From Elusimicrobiota bacterium (lineage in GTDB: Bacteria > Elusimicrobiota > Elusimicrobia > UBA1565 > UBA9628): a stretch of DNA of 64,000 bases. How positions within the stretch are numbered: the stretch's first letter is position 1; each line of letters begins with the position of its first letter. The stretch is taken from assembly GCA_023249675.1 (NCBI GenBank), contig JAHFCE010000014.1, forward strand, positions 1 to 64,000. The letters are read 5' to 3'. Made by a program: the position numbers and the translations under genes. Below the pieces are notes generated by a model, which was given only the letters and a program-made list of their open reading frames with translations, was not told where the DNA came from and searched no databases. Positions 17,004-24,747 of the stretch are shown here, piece by piece.

Positions 17004-18310
17004 TGCCGGCCCGGTGCGCGAAGATCGAGTTCGTCCGCGCGTTGGAAATCCTCGACAGCCGGGGCCTGCCGACGGTGTCGGCGAGCGTTGTTTTATCGGA
17101 TGGAGCTGAAGGCTCCGCGGGCGTGCCGAGCGGCGCCTCGACCGGCGAGCACGAGGCTGTCGAGCTGCGCGACGGCGACAAGGCGCGCTACTTCGGCAAG
17201 GGCGTGAGAGCGGCCGTTGCAAACATCGAGGGCGAGCTCGCCCGGGCCGTGAAGGGCCTTGACGCCGCCGATCTCGCGGGGCTCGACGCGAAGATGGCGG
17301 CGCTCGACGGCACGCCGAACAAGGGCCGCCTCGGCGCCAACGCGATCTTGGCCGTCTCCCTAGCGGCGGCCCGCGCGGCGGCGGCCTCTGCGAAGCGGCC
17401 GCTGTACGCGTTTCTGCGCCAGGCTTACGGAATCAAGTCCGACCGCTGGATCCTCCCTGCGCCGATGCTCAACGTCGTCAACGGCGGCAAGCACGCGGAC
17501 TCCGGCCTTGACGTGCAGGAATTCATGATCGTTCCGACCGAGGCGCCGTCGTTTCGTGAGGGCCTGCGCTCTGGGGCCGAGATCTACCAGATCCTCAAGA
17601 AGAAACTCTCCGCCATGAAGATGACGACCGCCGTCGGCGACGAGGGCGGCTTCGCGCCCCGGCTCAAGACCCATCTGGAAGTGCTCGAAATCCTCGCTGC
17701 GTCGATCGCCGAGGGCGGCTACCAGGGCAAGGTCCGCTTGGCGCTCGACTGTGCCGCGAGCGAATACTTCAAGGACGGCAAATATATCCTCGAAGGAAAG
17801 CCTCTGACATCGGCGGAGATCGCGGATGTGTACGCGTCGTGGGCTTTGAAGCATGGCATCGTTTCAATTGAGGATCCGTTGGACGAGGATGACTGGGCGG
17901 GTTGGAAGGCGATGACCGCCAAGCTGGGCGACCGCCTGCGCCTGATCGGCGACGACCTGTTCGTGACCAATCCCAAGCGCCTTGCCCGCGGCATCAAGGA
18001 AAAATCGGCCAACGCCATCCTCATCAAGCTCAACCAGATCGGGACGCTCACCGAGACCGTGCAGGCCGTCGCCGATGCGCAGAAGGCCGGGTTCTCGACG
18101 GTCATCTCGCACCGTTCGGGCGAGACCGAAGACGCGTTCATCGCGGATCTGGCCGTCGCGCTCAACGCGGGCGCGATCAAGACCGGCGCGCCGTGCCGCT
18201 CAGAGCGCCTGGCGAAGTACAACCGCCTCCTGCAGATCGAGTCGGAGCTCGCGGGCAAGGCCTCCTACGCGGGCAGCGCCTCTTTCGCTGCCGCGGCCCC
18301 AGCGCGGTGA
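17003..18310 (+). CDS. eno: Enolase
   Basis: Enolase dehydrates 2-phosphoglycerate to phosphoenolpyruvate. The 435-residue protein shows GASTGEHEAVELRDGD near the N-terminus, NVVNGGKHADSGLDVQEFMI, GDEGGFAP and the magnesium ligands in SIEDPLDEDDW and GDDLFVTN. The catalytic lysine segment is AILIKLNQIGTLTET and the SHRSGETEDAFIADLAVA loop follows. The closing segment TGAPCRSERLAKYNRLLQIE is typical. It overlaps the upstream stop (TAATG) and the ftsB start (GTGA). Confidence 0.98.
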   Translation: MPARCAKIEFVRALEILDSRGLPTVSASVVLSDGAEGSAGVPSGASTGEHEAVELRDGDKARYFGKGVRAAVANIEGELARAVKGLDAADLAGLDAKMAALDGTPNKGRLGANAILAVSLAAARAAAASAKRPLYAFLRQAYGIKSDRWILPAPMLNVVNGGKHADSGLDVQEFMIVPTEAPSFREGLRSGAEIYQILKKKLSAMKMTTAVGDEGGFAPRLKTHLEVLEILAASIAEGGYQGKVRLALDCAASEYFKDGKYILEGKPLTSAEIADVYASWALKHGIVSIEDPLDEDDWAGWKAMTAKLGDRLRLIGDDLFVTNPKRLARGIKEKSANAILIKLNQIGTLTETVQAVADAQKAGFSTVISHRSGETEDAFIADLAVALNAGAIKTGAPCRSERLAKYNRLLQIESELAGKASYAGSASFAAAAPAR

Positions 18311-18615
18311 AGGATCGGGTCCGGCGCGCGTCCGACTTCGTCCGCGCGCACTGGGGCCGTCTGTTGACCGGCGGCGCATTGCTCGCCATATTTTTTGGCA
18401 ACGGCGGTTTCCGCTCGCTCACGCGCAACTGGCTTGAGCTTCGCCGCCTCAATAGGGAAATTATCGCGCTCAAGCGCGAAGAGCAAGAGCTGGACGTCCG
18501 CCTCAAGGCCCTGCGCTCTGGCGACGGCCCCATCGAGCGCCTCGCCCGCCGCGAACTCGGCTACATCAAGAAAGGCGAGATCGAATACCGCTTTCCTCCG
18601 CCCGAGAAGAAATAA
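18307..18615 (+). CDS. ftsB: Septum formation initiator FtsB/DivIC
   Basis: FtsB-type proteins link FtsQ and FtsL at the division septum. The 102-residue protein has a short cytoplasmic N-terminus, one membrane helix (about 20-32), a leucine-rich coiled coil (LELRRLNREIIALKREEQELDVRL) and the typical end ERLARRELGYIKKGEIEYRF. Position after eno is common for this gene. The start is GTG, overlapping the enolase stop as GTGA. Confidence 0.85.
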   Translation: MKDRVRRASDFVRAHWGRLLTGGALLAIFFGNGGFRSLTRNWLELRRLNREIIALKREEQELDVRLKALRSGDGPIERLARRELGYIKKGEIEYRFPPPEKK

Positions 18616-19376
18616 TGCGGCCGGTCTTGTTGGCCTGCGGTCCCGTGAGGCTGTACGGCTACGGCGTGGCGATCGCGTTCGGCGGCATCATCAGCGCGCG
18701 GCTGCTTTGGCTGCGCCGCGAGAAAATGGGTCTGCGCGATGAAGAATCCTTTTGGGCGCTGATCAACCTCGTCGTGCTGGCGGGTTTTTTTGGCGGCAAG
18801 ATCTTGTTCCTGCTCCAGTCCGGCTGGGGCGGCCTTTCGCTTGCGAACGGCTATTCGGCGTTCGGCGGTTTTATCAGCGTGCCGCTGTGCGTGGCGTTGT
18901 TCGCGCGCTGGAAGAAGATTGCCGTGCTCAAGCTGGCCGACTACGTGTTTCTGTGCGCGCTGTTCTGGCACGCGTTCGGCCGGCTCGGCTGCTTTCTCGC
19001 CGGCTGCTGCTATGGCCGGCCGACCGAGCTCCCCTGGGGCGTCGTGTTCCGGGACCCCCGCTCGCTGATCCCGCCGGAACTGCTCGGCGTCCATCTCCAT
19101 CCGGTCCAGCTCTATGAGGCGGTGGGCGATTTGCTGATTGCGTCCGTCCTCTGGCGCGTCCTGCGCGCGACCGAGGAGGGGAAATATCGCCCCGGCCTCG
19201 TCGCGGCCGGCCATTTCGCCGCGTACGGCGTTCTGCGCTTCTCCCTTGAGTTCCTGCGCGGCGACACCATGCCGCTGCTGGGGCCGCTCTCCCAAGGACA
19301 GGCGTTCGGTCTGGGGCTCATCGCGGCTTCGGCGGGGATGATGGTCTGGAGGAGCCGATGCTCCCCATCCTGCTGA
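18615..19376 (+). CDS. lgt: Prolipoprotein diacylglyceryl transferase, copy 1
   Basis: Lgt transfers diacylglycerol from phosphatidylglycerol to the lipobox cysteine of prolipoproteins in the inner membrane. The 253-residue protein has about seven membrane helices. Its signature is HAFGRLGCFLAGCCYGRPTELPWG, the variant form of the GRxGN motif with Cys in place of Asn. The essential Arg and Glu are in RFSLEFLRGD. A HPVQLYEAV segment matches the family. It is followed, with a 19-base overlap, by a second lgt-like gene. Confidence 0.88.
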   Translation: MRPVLLACGPVRLYGYGVAIAFGGIISARLLWLRREKMGLRDEESFWALINLVVLAGFFGGKILFLLQSGWGGLSLANGYSAFGGFISVPLCVALFARWKKIAVLKLADYVFLCALFWHAFGRLGCFLAGCCYGRPTELPWGVVFRDPRSLIPPELLGVHLHPVQLYEAVGDLLIASVLWRVLRATEEGKYRPGLVAAGHFAAYGVLRFSLEFLRGDTMPLLGPLSQGQAFGLGLIAASAGMMVWRSRCSPSC

Positions 19377-20095
19377 AGCTCGGGCCGCTTGACCTCTCGA
19401 CTTACGGCGTGCTCGTCGCACTCGGCTGGCTTGCGGGCGTGCGCTGGCTCATCTCCCGCCGCGCGGCCATGGGGTTGGGTGAAGAGCAGGTCTGGGGCAT
19501 CGTCTATTGGGTATTCGGCGGAGCCTTCGTCGGCGGCAAGATCATGTATTTCCTCGTGACGCCCGGTTCGTTTGCGTTCACGGTCGAGGCCCTACGCTAC
19601 GGCTTTGTCTTCTACGGCGGGCTTCTGGGCGGCCTCGCGGCGGGCCTGTGGCATGCTCACCGATGCAAGCTTGCGTTTCTCAAGCTCGCGGACTGGTGCG
19701 CGACGGCGTTGGCCCTCGGCCACGGCATCGGGCGCCTGGGCTGTCTCGCGGCGGGCTGCTGCTACGGCCGCCACACGGATTTGCCGTGGGGCGTAGCGCT
19801 GGCCGGCGACTCTTCTCGTCATCCGACCCAGGTCTACGAGGCGGTCTTGAATCTGGCCTTGTTTGCAGTCCTGGTTCGGTGGGCCCTGCCGCGCGTCGAG
19901 GATGGGCGTTGGCGGCCTGGGAGCGTGCTCGCCGCCTACGTGCTCGGCTATGCCATGCTGCGCTTCGCCGTCGAATTCCTGCGCGGCGATGATCGCGGCG
20001 CCTTCGTCGCGGGCTTGTCGCCCTCGCAGTGGGTGGCGCTTGCGGCCGCGACGGCGACGTGCGCGGCCCTCGCCGTCCGAAAAAAATCCATATGA
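19358..20095 (+). CDS. lgt: Prolipoprotein diacylglyceryl transferase, copy 2
   Basis: This is a second Lgt homologue of 245 residues in the same operon. It has the same plan: STYGVLVALGWLAGVRW, a YGGLLGGLAAGL segment, GRLGCLAAGCCYGRHTDLPWG, HPTQVYEAVLN and RFAVEFLRGDDRG. The active-site Arg and Glu are kept. It is clearly paralogous to the preceding gene yet diverged. Copy 2 retains the YGG motif typical of authentic Lgt, whereas copy 1 has FGGF there. Either both act on different lipoproteins or copy 1 has changed substrate. It overlaps the next gene as ATGA. Confidence 0.9.
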   Translation: MLPILLKLGPLDLSTYGVLVALGWLAGVRWLISRRAAMGLGEEQVWGIVYWVFGGAFVGGKIMYFLVTPGSFAFTVEALRYGFVFYGGLLGGLAAGLWHAHRCKLAFLKLADWCATALALGHGIGRLGCLAAGCCYGRHTDLPWGVALAGDSSRHPTQVYEAVLNLALFAVLVRWALPRVEDGRWRPGSVLAAYVLGYAMLRFAVEFLRGDDRGAFVAGLSPSQWVALAAATATCAALAVRKKSI

Positions 20096-21003
20096 AGAAA
20101 CGCCTGATCGTGGAGAACGACCTGCCCCGCTTGGACGCATTTCTCTCCAAAAATCTGACCGGCTTCAGCCGGGCCTTCCTCAAGGACATGATCGGCCGCG
20201 GCCAAGTCCAGGTGGACGGCGCTGTCGTCGATGCCGATGAGCCGGTCCGGGAGGGCCAGCGCGTCGAGGTTGAACTCCCGGAGTCGGCCTCCGCTTCCAA
20301 CGACGATTTTGAGTCCTGGGTGCTGTATGAGGACAAGTGCCTGCTCGTCCTCAATAAGCCCTCCGGCCTGCTGATGCACCCGCTGGGAGACTCCTGGCTG
20401 AAGAGCCCAGAGGCGGCGCGCGCGGGCCTTGAGACGAACCTCGCCGCCGAGCTCTCGGTCCATCGTCCCGCCATCCTGAAGGCGGGCACGCCGAGATGCG
20501 GCATCGTCCACCGTCTTGACCGGCCCACGAGCGGCGTGCTCGCTGTCGCGAAGGATCCCGAGACCTACGCCGCGATCACCGACATGTTCAAGGAACGCTT
20601 CATGGACAAGACCTACCGCGCGATCGTGCGCGGCGTTCCGCCGGCGACCACGCGCGTCTCGGCTCCCATCGGCCGCGAGCCGGGCCTGCGCAAGATCGTG
20701 GTGACCCCGCTCGGCAAGCCCGCCGAGACGTCCTTTCGGGTCGTCGCGAAGAAGAAGATCGCGGCGTTGGTCGAGGCGAAGCCCTTGACCGGCCGCACCC
20801 ATCAGATCCGCGCCCACCTGGCCTACCTCGGCCACCCGGTGATGGGCGATCCCGAGTTCGACCGCCGCGGCGTGCCCTCGGCGCCGCGCCTGATGCTGCA
20901 CGCCTTTCGCCTGGCTTTCGAGCACCCGTTCACGGGACGTCCGGCGCTGTTCGAGGCGGCGCCGCCCGCCGACTTCAAGCAGTTTTGGGGGTCCTTGCGT
21001 TAA
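20092..21003 (+). CDS. RluA/RluD family pseudouridine synthase
   Basis: RluA-family enzymes isomerise specific uridines, often in 23S rRNA. The 303-residue protein has an N-terminal S4 RNA-binding domain (RLDAFLSKNLTGFSRAFLKDMI). The catalytic domain contains GIVHRLDRPTSGVLAVAKD, in which the Asp of HRLD is the nucleophile. ALVEAKPLTGRTHQIRAHLAYLGHPVMGD follows. The layout fits RluD or RluC, but the target uridine cannot be named. The start ATG 20092 overlaps the lgt stop as ATGA; frames starting further upstream lie inside lgt. Confidence 0.92.
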   Translation: MKKRLIVENDLPRLDAFLSKNLTGFSRAFLKDMIGRGQVQVDGAVVDADEPVREGQRVEVELPESASASNDDFESWVLYEDKCLLVLNKPSGLLMHPLGDSWLKSPEAARAGLETNLAAELSVHRPAILKAGTPRCGIVHRLDRPTSGVLAVAKDPETYAAITDMFKERFMDKTYRAIVRGVPPATTRVSAPIGREPGLRKIVVTPLGKPAETSFRVVAKKKIAALVEAKPLTGRTHQIRAHLAYLGHPVMGDPEFDRRGVPSAPRLMLHAFRLAFEHPFTGRPALFEAAPPADFKQFWGSLR

Positions 21004-21023
21004 CGGAGAACCTCTGTTAAAAT
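20995..21023 (+). promoter_or_regulatory. Leaderless promoter for the HEAT-repeat gene
   Basis: TTGCGT (20995-21000), 17 bases, TAAAAT (21018-21023), then seven bases to the ATG. The -35 overlaps the end of the upstream gene. Confidence 0.55.
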
Positions 21024-21030
21024 CTGGATC

Positions 21031-21888
21031 ATGACGGCGACCGCCTGGCTGTTGGCTGCTCTCCTCTCGGCGCCCGTGTGGGCCGCGCCCGTCGCGGCTT
21101 TTGCCTCCACATCATGGAACGAGGAGCAGACTTTACTTGATCTTCTGCGCGACCGCGATCCCGAGGTGCGCCGCCAGGCCGTGCGCGCGCTGAAGGCGTG
21201 GGTGCCTCATCGCAACAACATACGCGAGCGCGTTCTCGACATATTCAAGAATTCCTCCGAGGACCTCGCGGTCCGCCGTGAGGCCGCCAAGACGCTTTCT
21301 GTCGTCTCGAGCAACAGCGACGTCTCCGAGGCGCTTCTCGAACAGGGCAAGCGCGGCGGCGACGACGTCGGACTGCGCGCGGTCTCCTACAAATCCCTGT
21401 ACTGGGCGGCGGTGCGGCGCTCCGACGTGCGCGACGAGTTGCTCGATGCGGCGCGCCGCGAGAGCGATCAGACCGTCCGCCTTGCCGCGATCTGGGCATT
21501 GTTCGCCGTCAACGATAGCAGCGTCAAGGATGTCCTTCGTGACATCGCCCGCCGTGACGATGAGACCGTCCGCGTCGAGGCCCTCAAGAGCCTGTACGGA
21601 TTGATGGGTGACAGCGACGTTCGCGACCTCGCCTACAGCCTTGCCCGCGACTCGGGCACGCCCGCCGTTGTACGCCGCACCGCGATCCTTCTGAACTCCA
21701 ACCATGCGACCTCGGCGCAGACGGACATGCTCGAGACGATTATGAAGTACGACCGCGACCCCGCGATGCGCGCGGCCGCGATCATCGCGCTCGGCAACCC
21801 TCGCTCCGAGGAGCTGCAGACGCATTTCCACCTGATCCGCACCGATCAAGACGGCGTCCTCATCAACGACCCGCTCGATGCGCAGTAG
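21031..21888 (+). CDS. Secreted HEAT-repeat protein
   Basis: HEAT repeats form helical solenoids for protein binding. The 285-residue protein has a signal peptide (TATAWLLAALLSAPVWAAPVAAFA). It then has about seven repeats of roughly 32 residues, each with a pattern like LLDLLRDRDPEVRRQAVRAL, including DVSEALLEQG, DVRDELLDAA and DVRDLAYSLA units. The partner is unknown. It is probably periplasmic. It has its own leaderless promoter and is followed after three bases by the DUF423 gene. Confidence 0.75.
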   Translation: MTATAWLLAALLSAPVWAAPVAAFASTSWNEEQTLLDLLRDRDPEVRRQAVRALKAWVPHRNNIRERVLDIFKNSSEDLAVRREAAKTLSVVSSNSDVSEALLEQGKRGGDDVGLRAVSYKSLYWAAVRRSDVRDELLDAARRESDQTVRLAAIWALFAVNDSSVKDVLRDIARRDDETVRVEALKSLYGLMGDSDVRDLAYSLARDSGTPAVVRRTAILLNSNHATSAQTDMLETIMKYDRDPAMRAAAIIALGNPRSEELQTHFHLIRTDQDGVLINDPLDAQ

Positions 21889-21891
21889 CCG

Positions 21892-22248
21892 GTGAGCTCG
21901 GCTCTGTGCACGCGTCTTGGCGCCGGCTTCATGTTTCTCGCCGTAGGGCTTGGCGCTTTTGGCGCGCACGCGCTGAAGACGCGCTTGTCGCCGGAGATGC
22001 TGGCGGTTTTCGAAACGGGCGTGCGCTACCAGGTCTATCACGCGCTCGCGCTGCTTCTCCTGGCGGCGCTGCGCGGTCCGGGCAAGGCGGCCTGGTGCTT
22101 CACGGCCGGGATCGTCCTGTTCTCCGGCAGCCTCTACCTGCTCGCGCTCACCGGGGTCAAAAAGTGGGGGGCCGTCACGCCGATCGGCGGCGTCCTATTT
22201 TTAATCGGCTGGCTGATTATGCTGCTCGGCCGCGGCGCGGAATGGTAG
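21892..22248 (+). CDS. DUF423 family membrane protein (YgdD-like)
   Basis: This is a 118-residue protein with four transmembrane helices. The family signature is the first loop AVGLGAFGAHALKTRLSPEMLAVFETGVRYQVYHALALLLL, of which GAFGAHALK and the YQxYHA motif are diagnostic. TPIGGVLFLIGW near the end also fits. The function of DUF423 proteins is not established. The start is GTG, three bases after the upstream stop. Confidence 0.85.
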   Translation: MSSALCTRLGAGFMFLAVGLGAFGAHALKTRLSPEMLAVFETGVRYQVYHALALLLLAALRGPGKAAWCFTAGIVLFSGSLYLLALTGVKKWGAVTPIGGVLFLIGWLIMLLGRGAEW

Positions 22249-22251
22249 AAT
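22246..22251 (+). promoter_or_regulatory. Leaderless -10 box for proline dehydrogenase
   Basis: TG-G-TAGAAT, an extended -10 box, spans the stop codon of the DUF423 gene and ends seven bases before the ATG of the proline dehydrogenase gene. No Shine-Dalgarno is present. Confidence 0.5.
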
Positions 22252-22258
22252 CGCGCCG

Positions 22259-23101
22259 ATGCGAGCGCTCACCTTTCTGGCCCGTCGTTTCGTCGCGGGC
22301 GACGACGTCACCGACGCGATCGATGCCGTCCGCGCGCTGAACGCCGAGGGGCTCAAAGTCACGCTCGACAACTTGGGCGAGGACAGCCGCGACCAGGCGC
22401 AGGCGCTTGCGGCCGCCGAGGAGAACCTCTCGATGCTGCGCCGCATCGCGGAGTCCGGCGTGGACGCGAACATTTCGCTCAAGCTCACCCAGCTCGGCCT
22501 TGCGTTCGATGAGCGGCTCGCGAAGGACAGCCTCCTGCGCATCGTCGAGGAGGCCGAGCGGTGCAAGAATTTCGTGCGCATCGATATGGAAGGCTCGCAA
22601 TGGACGCAGAAGACGCTCGACCTATTCTACTCCCTTCACGACCGGCATCCCGGCGTGGGCATCGTGCTCCAGGCCAGCCTGCGCCGCACCGAGGCCGATG
22701 TGAAGGACGCCGTCGCGAGAGGCGCGCGCGTGCGCCTCTGCAAGGGCGCTTACAAGGAAGCCGTGTCGGTCGCTTTTTCGGACAGGAAGGAAGTAGATGC
22801 GAACTATGACGCGTGCGCGCGGCTTCTGGCGAAGGCGCCGGCCCCGGCCATCGCGACGCACGATGACGCGCGCATCACGGCGGCTCTGAAGGCGTTCGAC
22901 GCGGCGGGCCTGGCCCGGTCCGACTATGAGTTGCAGATGCTGTACGGCATCCGCAGCAAGCGCGCGCGCGAGCTGCGCGCGCAAGGCCGCATTGTCCGCA
23001 TTTACGTCCCTTACGGGACGCACTGGTTGCCGTATTTCTACCGACGCATCCGCGAGCGCAAGGAAAATCTCCTGTTCGTCTTGAGGAACTTCTTCGAATG
23101 A
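22259..23101 (+). CDS. Proline dehydrogenase
   Basis: This is a FAD-dependent enzyme that oxidises proline to pyrroline-5-carboxylate and passes electrons to quinone. The 280-residue single-domain protein has VTLDNLGED near the start, NISLKLTQLGL, FVRIDMEGSQ, GIVLQASLRRTEAD, RLCKGAYKE and YGIRSKRARELRAQG with YVPYGTHWLPYFYRRIRER at the end. The last motif holds the substrate-binding arginines. No pyrroline-5-carboxylate dehydrogenase is in this window. It overlaps the tdh start as ATGA, so proline and threonine catabolism are co-expressed. Confidence 0.93.
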   Translation: MRALTFLARRFVAGDDVTDAIDAVRALNAEGLKVTLDNLGEDSRDQAQALAAAEENLSMLRRIAESGVDANISLKLTQLGLAFDERLAKDSLLRIVEEAERCKNFVRIDMEGSQWTQKTLDLFYSLHDRHPGVGIVLQASLRRTEADVKDAVARGARVRLCKGAYKEAVSVAFSDRKEVDANYDACARLLAKAPAPAIATHDDARITAALKAFDAAGLARSDYELQMLYGIRSKRARELRAQGRIVRIYVPYGTHWLPYFYRRIRERKENLLFVLRNFFE

Positions 23102-24120
23102 AAGCCCTATTAAAAAAATCGCCGTCGCCGGGGGCGTCCTACGAGGCGACGGACAATCTGCGCATCAAGCCGGACGAGGTCTTGATCAAGGTTCACCGGG
23201 CGTCCATTTGCGGATCGGATCTGCCCATCTACGCCTGGAACTCGTGGGCGCCCGGGCGCTTCAAGACGCCGAGCACGTTCGGCCACGAGTTTTGCGGGAC
23301 GATCGAGGAAGTCGGCGCGTCCGCGCGCGACCTTCGGAAGGGCGACTTTGTCTCCGTGGAGAGCCATATTTTCTGCGGTCTGTGCTATCAGTGCCAGAAC
23401 GGCCAGCGCCACGTCTGCCGCGAGATGAAGATCATCGGCGTGGACGGCCCCGGCGGCTTCGGCGAGTACGCGGCCGTGCCCGCGCGCTGCGCGTGGAAGC
23501 ACAGCGACGATTCGCTGCGCGATCTCGGCTCGCTCCTCGAGCCGTTCGGCAACGCCGTGTACTCGGTGCTGGTCGAGCCCGTCGCCGCGAAGTCGGTGCT
23601 CGTGATGGGCTGCGGCCCGCAGGGGCTGTTCTCAATCGCCGTGGCGAAGGCCTCGGGCGCTGATCGCATCGTCGCCGTCGAGGGCTCGCGCTACCGCGCG
23701 GAACTCGCGCTGCGCATGGGGGCCACGACCGTGGTGTCGCCCGAGGAGGACCCGATCGCGGCCGGCAAGGTGAAGGATGGGTATGATGTCGTCTGCGAGA
23801 TGTCCGGCGCGCAGGCGGCCATCACCGCGGCCTTCAAGTGCGTGCGCAGCGGCGGCCGCATCACCGCGTTCGGCATCCCCGCGAAGAAGGTCGAGCTCGA
23901 TTGGGCCAACGACCTGATCTTCAAGGGCGTGCGCGTGCACGGTATCGTCGGCCGGGAGATCTTCGAGACGTGGTACAAGGCCGATCGCCTGCTGCGCTCG
24001 GGTGCGATCGATCTCAAGCCCGTCGTGACGCACACTTTCCCGCTGAAGGACTACGCGGCGGGCTTCGCGGTGATGACCGCGCCCGCGCGCGACTGCGGGA
24101 AAGTCGTTTTCGTGCCCTAG
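23098..24120 (+). CDS. tdh: L-threonine 3-dehydrogenase (zinc-dependent)
   Basis: Tdh oxidises L-threonine to 2-amino-3-ketobutyrate with NAD. The 340-residue medium-chain dehydrogenase has catalytic-zinc ligands Cys38 (ASICGSDLPIY) and His63-Glu64 (FGHEFCG). A structural zinc site is formed by Cys93, Cys96, Cys99 and Cys107. The Rossmann loop is VMGCGPQGLFS. The ICGSD, SVESHIFCG and GVDGPGGFGEYA segments match Tdh more than sorbitol dehydrogenase. Glycine C-acetyltransferase (Kbl), which uses its product, lies 2.1 kb downstream, which supports this assignment. Confidence 0.82.
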   Translation: MKALLKKSPSPGASYEATDNLRIKPDEVLIKVHRASICGSDLPIYAWNSWAPGRFKTPSTFGHEFCGTIEEVGASARDLRKGDFVSVESHIFCGLCYQCQNGQRHVCREMKIIGVDGPGGFGEYAAVPARCAWKHSDDSLRDLGSLLEPFGNAVYSVLVEPVAAKSVLVMGCGPQGLFSIAVAKASGADRIVAVEGSRYRAELALRMGATTVVSPEEDPIAAGKVKDGYDVVCEMSGAQAAITAAFKCVRSGGRITAFGIPAKKVELDWANDLIFKGVRVHGIVGREIFETWYKADRLLRSGAIDLKPVVTHTFPLKDYAAGFAVMTAPARDCGKVVFVP

Positions 24121-24123
24121 ACG

Positions 24124-24747
24124 ATGATCTACCTGAAAGGCCATCTGGCCCGTCCGCTCGACGCGGTTTTGTCGGCCCCGAGTCGCCTTGCCGTCCTGCG
24201 CGCGTTGGCGCGCGCCAAGACGCCACTCTCGGGACGGGCTCTCGCTCGCAGCGCAGGCGTCAATCACCAGGCGGCGGCCATGGCGCTCGCGGCGCTGGCC
24301 AAGCTCGGGCTCGTCGAGCGGCGTCCGGCGGGCCGCTCGGATCAGTGGCGGCTCGACCGGCGGCGCTGGCTCACCTCCGAGCTTCTACTGCCTCTTCTTG
24401 AGCGCGAAGGCGATCACGCCGACGCCGTCGTCGATGCGATCAAAAAGAGCCTGCGCGGCAAGGCGGCGGCCGTCCTTCTTGGCGGCCTGACCGCGAAGGG
24501 ACGCCTTGAGCCGGACCGACCCATCGAGCTCGTTGTGGTGGAGGGCGCGATGGGCCGTCGGACCTTATCCGAGGCAGTCCGCGGCCTGACGGCGTTGATG
24601 AAAGAGCAGTGGTTTCTGAGTCTTGAGGTTCGCGTCCTCACGCGCCGCGAAGCCGTCCGCGCGGTCGCTCTCGAGGATCTGTGGGAGCTTGTGCCTGTCG
24701 AGGGGCCGCCCTCCTACTTTGCGGCGGGCACGACCGACCAGCGATAG
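24124..24747 (+). CDS. Winged-helix protein with degenerate nucleotidyltransferase-like domain
   Basis: The 207-residue protein begins with a winged helix (about 20-85: SRLAVLRALARAKTPLSGRALARSAGVNHQAAAMALAALAKLGLV). The C-terminal half contains AAAVLLGGLTAKGRLEPDRPIELVVV. This resembles the GSxARG...DxDLxVV active site of minimal nucleotidyltransferases, but the Ser and both metal-binding Asp are lost. It may therefore be a transcriptional regulator with a dead enzyme domain. It follows tdh by three bases and may regulate amino-acid catabolism. It overlaps the convergent membrane gene by 34 bases. Confidence 0.6.
   Translation: MIYLKGHLARPLDAVLSAPSRLAVLRALARAKTPLSGRALARSAGVNHQAAAMALAALAKLGLVERRPAGRSDQWRLDRRRWLTSELLLPLLEREGDHADAVVDAIKKSLRGKAAAVLLGGLTAKGRLEPDRPIELVVVEGAMGRRTLSEAVRGLTALMKEQWFLSLEVRVLTRREAVRAVALEDLWELVPVEGPPSYFAAGTTDQR

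Noticed and set aside
15522-17222. 566-codon open frame antisense to the phosphohexomutase and enolase genes
   Set aside because: It crosses two clear genes on the opposite strand and has only low-complexity basic sequence.
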